From: Comamonadaceae bacterium UBA2121
Lineage (GTDB): Bacteria > Pseudomonadota > Gammaproteobacteria > Burkholderiales > Burkholderiaceae_C
Assembly: GCA_002331385.1 (NCBI GenBank)
Contig: DCYB01000012.1
Location: forward strand, 186,001-250,000
DNA length: 64,000 nt
Direction of reading: 5' to 3'
In this document: positions 17,729 to 26,332 of the stretch, piece after piece
Layout: every line of letters starts with the position of its first letter
Position numbering within the stretch: position 1 is the stretch's first letter
The notes under the pieces: model-generated
Database searches by the model: none
What the model was told of the DNA's origin: nothing
The model's input: only the letters and a program-made list of their open reading frames with translations
Program-made: the position numbers and the translations under genes

Positions 17729-18532
17729 TCAGTGAGAGCGGGAGGCTGGGCCCGCATGGGAAGGCGCGGACGAAGCTGCGTGGGAGCGCAGCAGCCGCCG
17801 CTCCAGCAGCAGGCAGCATTGATAGAGCAGGAGCCCGAGTGCTGCAACCAGCACGAGGGCGGCGAACATCAGCGTGGTGTCCATCATGCCCTGCGCCGCG
17901 ATGATGACGGCGCCCAGCCCGTGGCTGGCGCCCATGAATTCGGCCACCACCACACCAACCAGCGCGAGCACGCTCGCCACACGCAATCCAGCGAGGATCG
18001 CAGGCAGCCCAGAGGGAATTTTCAGCCGCAATAACGTCTGCAGACGCGTCGCGCCCAGCATGCGGAATAGCTGCAAGCGTTGCGCGTCCACTTGCCGCAA
18101 GCCGGTCAGCGTGTTTTCCATGAGCGGGAAAAAACAGATGAGTGCCGTGATCAACACCGTGGGCAACAGGCCAAATCCAAACCACAGGACAAACAGCGGA
18201 GCAAGCGCCAGTTTGGGCACGACTTGGCTGACCACGACATAAGGTTTGAACACCCGGTCCAGCAGCGCCGATTCCGCCAGCGCCATGCCCACCAGCAATC
18301 CCACGAGCGCACCCAGCACCAGTCCTGCGAGCAGCGCCTGAACGGTGGCCACCATGTGCGGCCAGAAGTAGCCCGACTGCAGCCCCTGCCACAGTGCCTG
18401 CGCAATGGCGGAAGGCGCAGGCAGCACCAAGGCGCTCACGCCGGATTGGCGCACGAGCCACTCCCACAGGCCGAGCAGAACCAGAAACAGCACGCCTGCC
18501 AGAAGTCGCGCCTGCGAGGTCGTCGGCGTCAT
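17729..18532 (-). CDS. ABC transporter permease (NMT1/SsuC-like)
   Basis: This 267-residue inner-membrane permease of the SsuC/TauC/ThiX type has about six membrane helices. The EAA-type cytoplasmic loop is visible around LFRMLGATRLQTLLRLKIPSGLPAILAGLR, cut here into its key parts (RMLGA, LKIPSGLP). An ATG at 18532 overlaps the ATP-binding gene stop by 4 bp, fixing the start. It forms the importer with the genes on either side and should act as a dimer. Confidence 0.92.
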   Translation of the reverse strand: MTPTTSQARLLAGVLFLVLLGLWEWLVRQSGVSALVLPAPSAIAQALWQGLQSGYFWPHMVATVQALLAGLVLGALVGLLVGMALAESALLDRVFKPYVVVSQVVPKLALAPLFVLWFGFGLLPTVLITALICFFPLMENTLTGLRQVDAQRLQLFRMLGATRLQTLLRLKIPSGLPAILAGLRVASVLALVGVVVAEFMGASHGLGAVIIAAQGMMDTTLMFAALVLVAALGLLLYQCCLLLERRLLRSHAASSAPSHAGPASRSH

Positions 18533-19275
18533 GCGGCTACCCTGTCCATGGACGCCCGCACGCGCGCGCACACCCCGTTGAACGCTGCGCCATGGCGCAG
18601 CATCTGCGTGCGTGGCTCGGGCAGTGCGACTTCGATGTCGTCCACGATCCGGCCACCATGCATGAGCGCGATCCGGTCGCCCAGATACACGGCTTCGTTG
18701 ATATCGTGCGTGACGAACAACACCGTCGTGCCGTGCTCGTGGCAGGTTTGCAGCAGGTCGTCCTGCAACTCTGCGCGCGTGATCGCGTCGAGTGCGGCAA
18801 ACGGCTCGTCCAGCAGCAAAAGCGGTGGCTCCAGAATCAGCGCGCGCGCAAGCGCCACGCGGCTTTGCTGCCCGCCCGACATCTCGCGCGGATACCGCTG
18901 CGCTAGCTCGGCGATGCCCAATTGCTCAAGCAACTGCATCGCCTGGGCCGCGTCCTGCGGCACCGGACGGCGCTGCAAGGACACTGGCAACAGCACATTG
19001 TCGATCCCGGTGTGCCAATCGAGCAAGGTAGGCGACTGGAACATGAAGCCCACATGCGGCCCCGGCGCGACCAACTCGCCACCGCGCAGCCGGATGTGCC
19101 CGGACTGTGGCGCAAGCAAACCAGCGGCGAGCTTGAGCAGCGTGGTCTTGCCACACCCGCTGCGCCCGAGCAGGCAATGGATTTCTCCGGCCTGCATGTG
19201 CCAATCCACGCCATCCACTACCGGGGCTCGGCCCGGATAGGTGAACACCACGTTGTCAATTTCCAGAAATGCCAT
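18529..19275 (-). CDS. ABC transporter ATP-binding protein (NMT1/SsuB-like)
   Basis: This 248-residue ATPase of the importer has Walker A GRSGCGKTT at 37-45, the Q-loop in FMFQSPTLLDW, the ABC signature MSGGQ at 132-136 and Walker B LLLLDEP at 152-158. It also has a D-loop (ALD) and the switch histidine in VTHD. All catalytic elements are intact. The ATG at 19275 starts the conserved FLEIDNV strand; an earlier TTG at 19299 is less likely. It starts 28 bp after the LuxC-like gene ends. Confidence 0.93.
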   Translation of the reverse strand: MAFLEIDNVVFTYPGRAPVVDGVDWHMQAGEIHCLLGRSGCGKTTLLKLAAGLLAPQSGHIRLRGGELVAPGPHVGFMFQSPTLLDWHTGIDNVLLPVSLQRRPVPQDAAQAMQLLEQLGIAELAQRYPREMSGGQQSRVALARALILEPPLLLLDEPFAALDAITRAELQDDLLQTCHEHGTTVLFVTHDINEAVYLGDRIALMHGGRIVDDIEVALPEPRTQMLRHGAAFNGVCARVRASMDRVAA

Positions 19276-19303
19276 GACTGTGCTGCCCTGCCCTGCCAAC
19301 CGC

Positions 19304-20773
19304 TCAATCGGCGTAGCGCGCCAAGGGCTGCGCCGCCCACTCTGCCGACTGCTCCAACTCGGTCATGCGCACCAGATCGAGCAGGTTGAAGCGCCCATCA
19401 TGGTGCCACCCAGCCTCGGGCATGCTCATGGAGCCAATCGCGCTGATGCGGGTGACACCCGCTGCGCCCAGCAGGTTCGCCAAACGGTGCAACGCCTCCG
19501 GGTCTGCGGCCACGCCGGCGGTCTGCAAATACTCGCGCTGTGCTGCCACCATGGGCAACACCGCGTCGAGGCTGTTCACGCCGACGACTGCAATCGTCCG
19601 GTACAACGCCGTGGGCGCGAGCGGCTGCAGGCTGTCGCTGTAAGCCACGTTCCACGCAGCGTCAGCACTGCCCATCAGTTGGTTGTCGGCATCGGACCAT
19701 TCCACGCCCTGCTGCCATTTGGCCACGGTGGCGCTTTCTTCCAGCGTCAGGCTGCGGCGTGCGAATCGCCGCTGCAGATTGGCCAGCTCCGCCGCCAGAT
19801 AGTCGGCAAACGTGCGCGGTGCCACCGCTGCACCGCGCTCCACATAAAACACATGCGGAGAGTAGCAACCCTGCTGGTCGTAGCGCATCACATCCCATGC
19901 GGCCAGCCGGGCGACTGCGGGGGCCTTGAGCGTGTCGAGCGCCGACTGCCCAATCAGGCCGAAGCCCAGCTTGTGACCATGGGGGAGAAATCGCGTGGTC
20001 ACGGGCAGGCGTTGGCGCAGCGCCTTCAGCGTGGCGTTGCCGCCATAGGCCAGCACCGTGTCGGCGGCGTTCAGAAGCACATCGGCGCTTTCGGCACCCA
20101 CACCTGACTCACCGCCCGCTCCGCTCCACCACACCACGGCCAGACAGTCCGCGAGCGGCGGATGCACCTCGGCCAACAGGCGTGCAAACCAGCCCGCAAA
20201 CAAGGGCTCCGCACTGGCCAGTTTGCCGATGCTGGCCGACTTGACCAGCAATCCGCACACCATGCTCCACAGCGACAACGCAGGCACATTGCCCGCCCAG
20301 CTATGCACCAGCAAATCGGGACCGAACGCGCGCACGGCGCCGCCTTTGGGCGCCGGCTGAAAACTGTCGAGCACGGCGGGATTGGGGAAATCTTCTGCGA
20401 CAAAGCGGCGCAGTTGCGGCGCTCTGAACGTCTTGAAAAAACCTGTCAGACCCAAGCGCACCATGTCGGCGTCGTAGCCCGTGACCACTGGCAGCCAGCG
20501 CTCGGCCTGCTGGCGCAGAAGGTCGTCACGATCCAGCATGCGTGCGATGGCCCGGTCGATGACGTCGATGATGTCAGCCACGCGCATGGTGTGCAGATGC
20601 TGCCTTGCCGCTGCCTGCACACGCGCCGTCAGCACCTGCATTTGCGCGCCCGTCAGCACGGGAACGGACACCGCGAGCCGCGCGCCGTCGCGCTCGAAAT
20701 GCAGCTCATGCCATTGCACTTCGTCGTCGTTCAGGCCCGGGAGATATCCCGCGGTGATGCGTTCTGCGTTCAC
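19304..20773 (-). CDS. LuxC-like acyl-protein/acyl-CoA reductase under TPP riboswitch
   Basis: This 489-residue protein belongs to the LuxC family, an aldehyde-dehydrogenase-like fold that reduces an activated acyl group to an aldehyde with NADPH. The nucleophilic cysteine is kept: C303 in DQQGCYSPH, matching the conserved LuxC motif. The GNVPALSLWSM and AYGGNATLK segments fit the cofactor domain. The start is GTG at 20773, overlapping the LuxE-like stop as GTGA; an extension to 20872 lies within the neighbour. No luciferase genes are near, so bioluminescence is not the role. Control by TPP suggests reduction of an acid related to thiamin (inference). Confidence 0.88.
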   Translation of the reverse strand: MNAERITAGYLPGLNDDEVQWHELHFERDGARLAVSVPVLTGAQMQVLTARVQAAARQHLHTMRVADIIDVIDRAIARMLDRDDLLRQQAERWLPVVTGYDADMVRLGLTGFFKTFRAPQLRRFVAEDFPNPAVLDSFQPAPKGGAVRAFGPDLLVHSWAGNVPALSLWSMVCGLLVKSASIGKLASAEPLFAGWFARLLAEVHPPLADCLAVVWWSGAGGESGVGAESADVLLNAADTVLAYGGNATLKALRQRLPVTTRFLPHGHKLGFGLIGQSALDTLKAPAVARLAAWDVMRYDQQGCYSPHVFYVERGAAVAPRTFADYLAAELANLQRRFARRSLTLEESATVAKWQQGVEWSDADNQLMGSADAAWNVAYSDSLQPLAPTALYRTIAVVGVNSLDAVLPMVAAQREYLQTAGVAADPEALHRLANLLGAAGVTRISAIGSMSMPEAGWHHDGRFNLLDLVRMTELEQSAEWAAQPLARYAD

Positions 20774-21852
20774 GTGGCGGAGGCCTTCACAAACTCTTCC
20801 ACCGCCAGCGAGCAGCCTTTGGCCGCTGCGCCTTCGGCGCGGCCCAGCAATAGGAAACCGCCGTCGGCCCACAAGCCCACATCCTCGGTCAGAATCGTGG
20901 TGACGGAGTTGTAGTTGGCCAGATCACAGTGCACGAGAATGCCGCGCTCGCCCGCCGCCACGTCGCGTCCTGAAAGGGGCTCCACCAGTCGCGAGCGAAT
21001 CCAGTGCGGACCCGATTTGACGGAGGGAATCGTGGCGTTGCCAGCGTCATAGAACTGCGTACTCAGTTCCGTCATGCCATACATGTTGATGCACAGCGCG
21101 CGCGGCACGCCAAAGGTCTGCGACAGGCCCGCATAAAACTCTTCCAGTGGCAGCTCGCGCGACTGCCCCTTGTAGCCACCGGTGTCGAGAATGCGGCTGC
21201 CAGCTGGCAACTGGAAACGTCGGCCCTGCTCCCGCAGCGCATCCATCACATGCACGAGGCTGAAGCTGGCGCCCAGCAGCGCAAACGGCTGCGCGGTGCG
21301 CTCGGCGTTGTCCAGCGCCGCACACAGGCCTGGCACATCGATACCCTGCGGCGTGAGGTAGTAGCGGCTGTCTGGCGTTCCGAATTGGGAACGGGCCAGT
21401 GCCAGGTAGTGCGCCAGCGATGAGTTGGGCATGGCCTGCTCGTCCGGAAACAGGATGCCCATCGGCATGCGCTTGTCGCCACGCATGAAACGCTGCGCGA
21501 AATGGCGCTGCATGGACAGGTCATACACCTTGAGCTTGGGATGAAAATGCCTGCCCCGTGCGGCGCGTCCCGTGGTGCCGCTGGTCATGAAGACACGTTC
21601 GTCGGGCGACGCGGGCTGGCTGCGCAGTTCCATGGCCTTGAACGCATCGATGGGAACGGCGGGAATGTCTCGCCACGATTTCACATTGCGCAGCGTGGCA
21701 CCGCGACGTAGGCAGAAGCTACGAAACGGGGCGTTGGACTCCAACTGGTGCGCAAACAGCCGCAGGGCGAGTTGATCGAACTGATCGTCGGTGCAGCCGT
21801 CCATCGCAATGAATGCGAGCACATCTGCAACCAGCGAAGCGGCCTTGTCCAT
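20770..21852 (-). CDS. LuxE-like acyl-protein synthetase under TPP riboswitch
   Basis: This 360-residue AMP-forming enzyme of the LuxE family activates a carboxylic acid with ATP and holds it as a thioester. The adenylation P-loop TSGTTGRAARG is at 90-100, YGMTELSTQFYD at 258-269 and ILTEDVGLWADGGFLLLGR near 320-338. The acyl-carrier cysteine is present as C347 in KGCSLAVEEF, where LuxE proteins are acylated. The ATG at 21852 has an AAGGA ribosome site and is about 85 nt after the riboswitch aptamer. It is the first gene of the operon and overlaps the LuxC-like gene. The acid substrate is unknown. Confidence 0.88.
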   Translation of the reverse strand: MDKAASLVADVLAFIAMDGCTDDQFDQLALRLFAHQLESNAPFRSFCLRRGATLRNVKSWRDIPAVPIDAFKAMELRSQPASPDERVFMTSGTTGRAARGRHFHPKLKVYDLSMQRHFAQRFMRGDKRMPMGILFPDEQAMPNSSLAHYLALARSQFGTPDSRYYLTPQGIDVPGLCAALDNAERTAQPFALLGASFSLVHVMDALREQGRRFQLPAGSRILDTGGYKGQSRELPLEEFYAGLSQTFGVPRALCINMYGMTELSTQFYDAGNATIPSVKSGPHWIRSRLVEPLSGRDVAAGERGILVHCDLANYNSVTTILTEDVGLWADGGFLLLGRAEGAAAKGCSLAVEEFVKASAT

Positions 21853-21937
21853 GGATTTCCTTCTTGAGCGGGATGTCATGCTCCGAAGGCTCTTGCTTCC
21901 CAAACGCTGGGGCGCGATGACTGCGCAGATTGCAAGC

Positions 21938-22010
21938 TCTTCTTCCGCCGGAATGACCCGGTTCAAGTTCTCGGGTGTGAATCTCAGCACTGGCGTGCAC
22001 CCCGGAGCGA
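21938..22010 (-). promoter_or_regulatory. TPP (THI-element) riboswitch aptamer
   Basis: Read on the minus strand, the segment carries the hallmark TPP-aptamer elements in order: CCGGGGTGC, a 4-bp P3 hairpin (GCAC-GCCA-GTGC), the invariant CTGAGA, ACCCG closing P2, GAACTTGAA matching the usual CCTGA region, the P5 hairpin CCGG-GTCATT-CCGG, and GCGGAAG. It precedes the LuxE-like gene by about 85 nt and should control the whole operon down to the SDR. The expression platform was not resolved by eye. Confidence 0.93.
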
Positions 22011-22109
22011 TGGGCTATCTTAACGCAGCCCATCCGCGTTCGCGGCGAGTGGTGCGAGTAACACTTTGAGGGAAAAGGTGGCCCGATTTGCCTGCATTCC
22101 GGCGCCTTG

Positions 22110-23858
22110 TCAGGTCACCGCCTCGATGCGCTGCTGCGCCACATCCAGCTCCCAACGCCGGTTGTGAAACGCCTGCACGCTGTCGCGATGGGCGATCGAC
22201 ACCATGGCACCGCCGCGCTCTTGCACCAAGCCGGCCAACTGACCATAGATGGCCGCTTCGGCGGGGGCGTCGAGCGCGCTGGTGGCCTCATCGGCGAACA
22301 CCCACGCAGGTCGCTTGAGCAGCACGCGCGCGATGGCCAGCCGCTGTTGCTCGCCACCAGACAGCGATGCATTCCACACGGCCTCCTCGTCCAGCCGCGC
22401 ACTCAGGTCGGGCAGTTGCGCATCCACCAAGGCCTGCTTGAGCGCGGCGTCGGTGTAGCGCCCGGCGGATTCGGGATAAGCCAGTGCGTCACGCAATCGT
22501 CCATCCGGAAAGTAAGGCCGCTGCGGGATGAACATGGCATCGTCCGGCCGCTTCATCTGTCCTTTTGCGAACGGCCAGATATCGGCAAACACGCGCATCA
22601 GCGTCGATTTGCCACTGCCCGAAGGGCCACTGATCAACACCCGCTCACCGGGCAGCACCTGAAGAGCCGCATCTTTCAGAATGGATTTTCCATTGGGCAG
22701 ATCGACTTCAAGCTGCTGCGTCTGCAACACCTCAGCGCTTTGCACTGCAACGCCGCGCACGGCGGTTTCCTGCGCATGCAGGCTCGCATCAAAGCCGACC
22801 AGACGCTGCGTGGTTGCGCGCCATGCGGCAATGTCGGGGTAGTTGTTCACGATCCAGCTCAGCGAGTCCTGCACCTGATTGAAGGCCGAGGCAATCTGCA
22901 TGAGTTGCCCCAACTGGATCGCGCCACTGAAAAAGCGCGGCGCCGCAATGATGAACGGGAACACGACGGCGGCCTGCCCGAAGAAGTTGGTGAACCACAC
23001 CAGATTTTTCTGCTTGCGAATCAGCGTGTAGTAGTTGCCCAGCACGTCGCGAAATCGCAGTTGGAGACGCTCGCCTTCCACCGGCGCGCCATCATCGAGC
23101 GCAATCGCCTCGGCATGCTCGCGCACACGGATCATGTGGTGCCGGAAGTTGGCCTCCAATTGCTGCTGCCGGTTGTTGAGCCAGACCTGCGGCGCACCGA
23201 TCCAGAACGTGATCGCGCTGCCCACGAGGCAGTACAGCACCGCCATCCACACCATGAACCCGTTCACCTGCCATTCGCCGCCACCCAAGAAAACAGGCAC
23301 AGGCACGCCGACCGCGCCGCTGAGGCTCCAGAGAATGCCGACAAAGCTTACGAAGGTGACGACAGCGTTCAGCAGGCCCATCGCCAGGGAGATGGTGTAG
23401 GTGGTGAAAAGGTGGAGGTCTTCCTGGATGCGCTGATCCGGGTTGTCCGGCGAGGCGCCGCCGCGCGAGCGCTCAAGCTCCATCTGGTAGAACGCTTTGG
23501 CTTGCAACCACCGCGCCATCATGCGCCGCGTGAGCCAGCGGCGCCAATTCAGTTGCAGCAATTGCGTGATGTAGAACTTGTAGACCGCGATGACGATGTA
23601 GATGAGCGCCAGCCACAGAAAGCGCCAAAGCTGATGCCAGAACACATCGGCCTGCTTGTTCTGCAGTGCATCGTAGAAGACCCGGTTCCACTCGTTGATC
23701 TGCACCAGCATGAAGACGGCCGCCAGATTCAACGCGATGATGCCTGCGAGCAGGCCCCATGCGCGCCATTTTTCTTCCGATACGAAATACGGTTTGGCGA
23801 GGGCAAATGCTTCGCGCGTGATGTGCGCTGCGTTGCGCAGTTTCCGGGTCAGATGCAT
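22110..23858 (-). CDS. YddA/SbmA-type ABC transporter, fused permease and ATPase
   Basis: This protein of about 582 residues has an N-terminal ABC-membrane-2 (SbmA/BacA-like) domain with roughly six helices and a C-terminal ATPase domain. Walker A GPSGSGKST is at ~411-419, the signature LSGGEQQR follows, and the Walker B region reads WVFADEATSALD. The architecture matches E. coli YddA and peroxisomal ABCD half-transporters, which act as homodimers; the substrate is unknown. The start is not certain: the ATG at 23858 lacks a ribosome site, but the only longer alternative is a TTG at 23945 inside a hairpin. Confidence 0.88.
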   Translation of the reverse strand: MHLTRKLRNAAHITREAFALAKPYFVSEEKWRAWGLLAGIIALNLAAVFMLVQINEWNRVFYDALQNKQADVFWHQLWRFLWLALIYIVIAVYKFYITQLLQLNWRRWLTRRMMARWLQAKAFYQMELERSRGGASPDNPDQRIQEDLHLFTTYTISLAMGLLNAVVTFVSFVGILWSLSGAVGVPVPVFLGGGEWQVNGFMVWMAVLYCLVGSAITFWIGAPQVWLNNRQQQLEANFRHHMIRVREHAEAIALDDGAPVEGERLQLRFRDVLGNYYTLIRKQKNLVWFTNFFGQAAVVFPFIIAAPRFFSGAIQLGQLMQIASAFNQVQDSLSWIVNNYPDIAAWRATTQRLVGFDASLHAQETAVRGVAVQSAEVLQTQQLEVDLPNGKSILKDAALQVLPGERVLISGPSGSGKSTLMRVFADIWPFAKGQMKRPDDAMFIPQRPYFPDGRLRDALAYPESAGRYTDAALKQALVDAQLPDLSARLDEEAVWNASLSGGEQQRLAIARVLLKRPAWVFADEATSALDAPAEAAIYGQLAGLVQERGGAMVSIAHRDSVQAFHNRRWELDVAQQRIEAVT

Positions 23859-23931
23859 GGCGCTAGGTGGTTTTGATTTTGTTTTTGATACAGGCGTCTG
23901 GTTCTTGGCCTTGGTGGGGGCGCTCCAAACA

Positions 23932-23964
23932 ACAACGCCCGCCAAAAAGATTCTGGCGAGCGTT
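23932..23964 (-). terminator. Putative terminator downstream of nagZ
   Basis: On the minus strand AACGC-tc-GCCA pairs with TGGC-gg-GCGTT around an A/T-rich loop and is followed by a T/G-rich stretch. The stem has an internal loop, so strength is uncertain. Confidence 0.5.
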
Positions 23965-23991
23965 TCTGAAGCAAGGCTTAAACAGCCGCGG

Positions 23992-25092
23992 TCAAGGAAG
24001 CAGATCGAGCGCGTGCATGTATGCCGGTTGGATCATGAGCTCGTCCCAGGGCTGTGGCAGCGTTTGCGGCAGCAGTGCCACGCGGCGCGCTTCGCTGTTT
24101 TCGTCCGCGCGCCAACGGCCTTGCGCCAAGGCGCGCTCCATGTCGGCAAGGAAATCATCCAGCACCGTGCTGTCGCCCACACTCTGGTTGCACAGCAAGG
24201 CCAGGTCGCACCCCGCATTCAACGCCGCGCAGGCCGCATCGGCAAACGACACCACCGCGCCGTTGATGCGCCGCGCGCCTTCCATGCTGAGATCGTCGCT
24301 GAAGATGGCGCCGTCATAGCACATCTGTCCGCGCAAGATGTCCTGCAGCCACTTGCGCGAGAAGCCCGCAGGCAGCGGATCGACTTTGGGATAGATGACA
24401 TGCGCCGGCATCACGGCAGTGAGCGCGGTGGACAGCCATGGGTAGGGCGCCGCGTCCTGGCTCAGGATGTCGCGCAGGCTGCGCTTGTCGACCGGCACGT
24501 CGGTATGCGAATCGGCCTTCACGAAGCCGTGGCCCGGAAAGTGTTTGCCGCAATTCGCCATGCCCGATTGCAGCAGGCCCAGCATCAGACTGCGCGCCAG
24601 CGTCGCGACGACGCGTGGATCGCGGTGGAAACTGCGGTCCCCGATCACGCCGCTCTCGCCCCAGTCCAGATCCAGCACCGGCGTGAAGCTGAAATCCACG
24701 CCACACGAGCGCAGCTCGCTGCCCAGCACATAGCCCGCCGCGGTGGCCGCATCCATGGCACGCATGGCACCAGATCCTTCGCGCTGCTTGCTGCCCTTGC
24801 CATCGTCCATCCACAGGTCACCCAAGGCGCGCATGGCCGGAAGGTGCGTGAATCCATCGGTGCGAAAGCGCTGCACGCGACCGCCTTCGTGATCCACGCT
24901 GATAAGCAGATCGGGCCGCACGGCCTTGATGTCGGCACACAGTTGCAGCAACTGCTCGCGGTGGTCCCAATTGCGCGAGAACAGGATCATGCCGCCGACC
25001 AGCGGGTGGGCAAGGCGCTTGCGGTCCGCGTCGGTGAGCTGCTTGCCAGCAACGTCGATGATCAGCGGGGCATGGATGGCGGGAGAGTTCAT
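23992..25092 (-). CDS. nagZ: Beta-N-acetylhexosaminidase NagZ
   Basis: This 366-residue GH3 enzyme removes terminal GlcNAc from muropeptides in cytoplasmic peptidoglycan recycling. It has SVDHEGGRVQRF, the catalytic-loop GKHFPGHG followed by the DSHTDVPVD histidine/aspartate, and the nucleophile in IFSDDLSMEGA (Asp 266/267). It is a single-domain protein of normal NagZ length, with a short hydrophilic insert (DDGKGSKQREGS) near residue 100. It ends the long minus-strand rnc-era-recO-pdxJ-acpS-nagZ run and follows acpS by 6 bp. Confidence 0.96.
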   Translation of the reverse strand: MNSPAIHAPLIIDVAGKQLTDADRKRLAHPLVGGMILFSRNWDHREQLLQLCADIKAVRPDLLISVDHEGGRVQRFRTDGFTHLPAMRALGDLWMDDGKGSKQREGSGAMRAMDAATAAGYVLGSELRSCGVDFSFTPVLDLDWGESGVIGDRSFHRDPRVVATLARSLMLGLLQSGMANCGKHFPGHGFVKADSHTDVPVDKRSLRDILSQDAAPYPWLSTALTAVMPAHVIYPKVDPLPAGFSRKWLQDILRGQMCYDGAIFSDDLSMEGARRINGAVVSFADAACAALNAGCDLALLCNQSVGDSTVLDDFLADMERALAQGRWRADENSEARRVALLPQTLPQPWDELMIQPAYMHALDLLP

Positions 25093-25098
25093 GGGTTG

Positions 25099-25536
25099 TC
25101 AGTCCTGCGGTTCGCGCGCAGGGCGCACCGGGGTTCGGGGTTCTTGTTGGTATTCGATCACGCAGAAGCTGGCGGCGTAGTCGGTCTCGTCGGTCACGGT
25201 GATGTGCGCGACCAGCCCTTGGGCGTCAAACCATTCCTTGAGCGCGCCGTGCAGCACGATTTCGGGTTTACCGCTTGGCAGCTTGGCGATCTCGCAGTTG
25301 CGCCACGTCATCGGCATGCGCATGCCCAACCCCACCGCCTTGCTGAAGGCTTCCTTGGCAGAAAAGCGCGTGGCCAGATAGCTCACGCCGCGTGCGGGCC
25401 AGCGCTGGGTGCGCGCACGCCACGTTGCGAGTTCGCCTTCAGAGAGCACTTTCTCCGCAAAGCGATCGCCATGCCGCTCCAGACTTTCGCGGATGCGGCG
25501 CACATCGCAGATGTCGGTGCCGATGCCGTAGATCAT
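25099..25536 (-). CDS. acpS: Holo-[acyl-carrier-protein] synthase
   Basis: This 145-residue phosphopantetheinyl transferase moves 4'-phosphopantetheine from CoA to the ACP serine. It has the metal-binding GTDICDVRRI motif near the N-terminus and the FSAKEAFSKAVGLG motif. The ATG at 25536 gives the canonical MIYGIGTDI start; a longer frame reaching 25704 lies in pdxJ. The C-terminus carries a short Pro/Arg-rich tail. It starts 4 bp after pdxJ ends, the same pdxJ-acpS order as in E. coli. Confidence 0.96.
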   Translation of the reverse strand: MIYGIGTDICDVRRIRESLERHGDRFAEKVLSEGELATWRARTQRWPARGVSYLATRFSAKEAFSKAVGLGMRMPMTWRNCEIAKLPSGKPEIVLHGALKEWFDAQGLVAHITVTDETDYAASFCVIEYQQEPRTPVRPAREPQD

Positions 25537-25540
25537 CGGG

Positions 25541-26332
25541 TCACCCTTGCGCCGTGCGCGCTGTCCGCGCCGCCATGCCGTCGTCGATGCATTGCTGGTA
25601 CGCCCGCACCGTCGCCGCATAGCCCAGCTCCAACGCATCGGCAATGAGCGCGTGGCCAATGGACACTTCCAGCAGCCCCGGCACATGCGCCACAAAGGCG
25701 GCAAGGTTGTCGCGGTTCAGATCGTGACCGGCGTTCACGCCCAGGCCAGCGTCCAGCGCCGCTTGCGCCGCCGTGGCGTAGATCTGCAACTGCGCTGGCG
25801 TTTCGGCCGTGCCCCACGCGGCGGCAAAGGGCTCGGTATAGAGTTCAACGCGATCGGCGCCCACTGCCCTGGCTGCAGCCATCTGCTGCGGCACCGGATC
25901 CATGAATAAGCTGACGCGCACGCCCAGCGAACGGCACTCCTCAATCAGTGGCTTCAGGCGTTCGGCGTCCTGCGGGAAGGTCCAGCCATGGTCACTGGTG
26001 AACTGGTCTTCGCTGTCTGGCACAAACGTCGCTTGCTGCGGGCGCGTGCGCCGGATGAAGTCCATCAGGTTCTGCGTGGGATTGCCCTCGATGTTGAACT
26101 CGGCCTGCGGCCAGTCTTTCATCAACGCGGCGAGTTCATCGACATCGGTGGCGCGAATGTGGCGCTCGTCGGGGCGAGGATGGATGGTGATGCCCTGCGC
26201 TCCGGCTTCAAGGCACAGCGTCGCTGCACGCGCCACGCTGGGAATGCCGAGATGCCGCGTATTGCGCACCAGCGCGACCTTGTTGACGTTGACCGAAAGC
26301 GCAGTGCGCGCGGATGTGTTGTGTGCTGTCAT
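25541..26332 (-). CDS. pdxJ: Pyridoxine 5'-phosphate synthase
   Basis: This 263-residue TIM-barrel enzyme condenses 1-deoxyxylulose 5-phosphate with 3-amino-2-oxopropyl phosphate to form pyridoxine 5'-phosphate. It shows SVNVNKVALVRNTRH, the GITIHPRPDERHI phosphate-site motif, EFNIEGNP and the GLGVNAGHDLN motif near the C-terminus. The ATG at 26332 overlaps the recO stop by 4 bp, so the two are coupled. This recO-pdxJ-acpS order is widely conserved in proteobacteria. Confidence 0.97.
   Translation of the reverse strand: MTAHNTSARTALSVNVNKVALVRNTRHLGIPSVARAATLCLEAGAQGITIHPRPDERHIRATDVDELAALMKDWPQAEFNIEGNPTQNLMDFIRRTRPQQATFVPDSEDQFTSDHGWTFPQDAERLKPLIEECRSLGVRVSLFMDPVPQQMAAARAVGADRVELYTEPFAAAWGTAETPAQLQIYATAAQAALDAGLGVNAGHDLNRDNLAAFVAHVPGLLEVSIGHALIADALELGYAATVRAYQQCIDDGMAARTARTAQG

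Noticed and set aside
19304..21852. Bioluminescence genes (luxC/luxE)
   Set aside because: No luxA, luxB or luxD is present; the TPP riboswitch and the importer point to another role for the acid-reductase pair.
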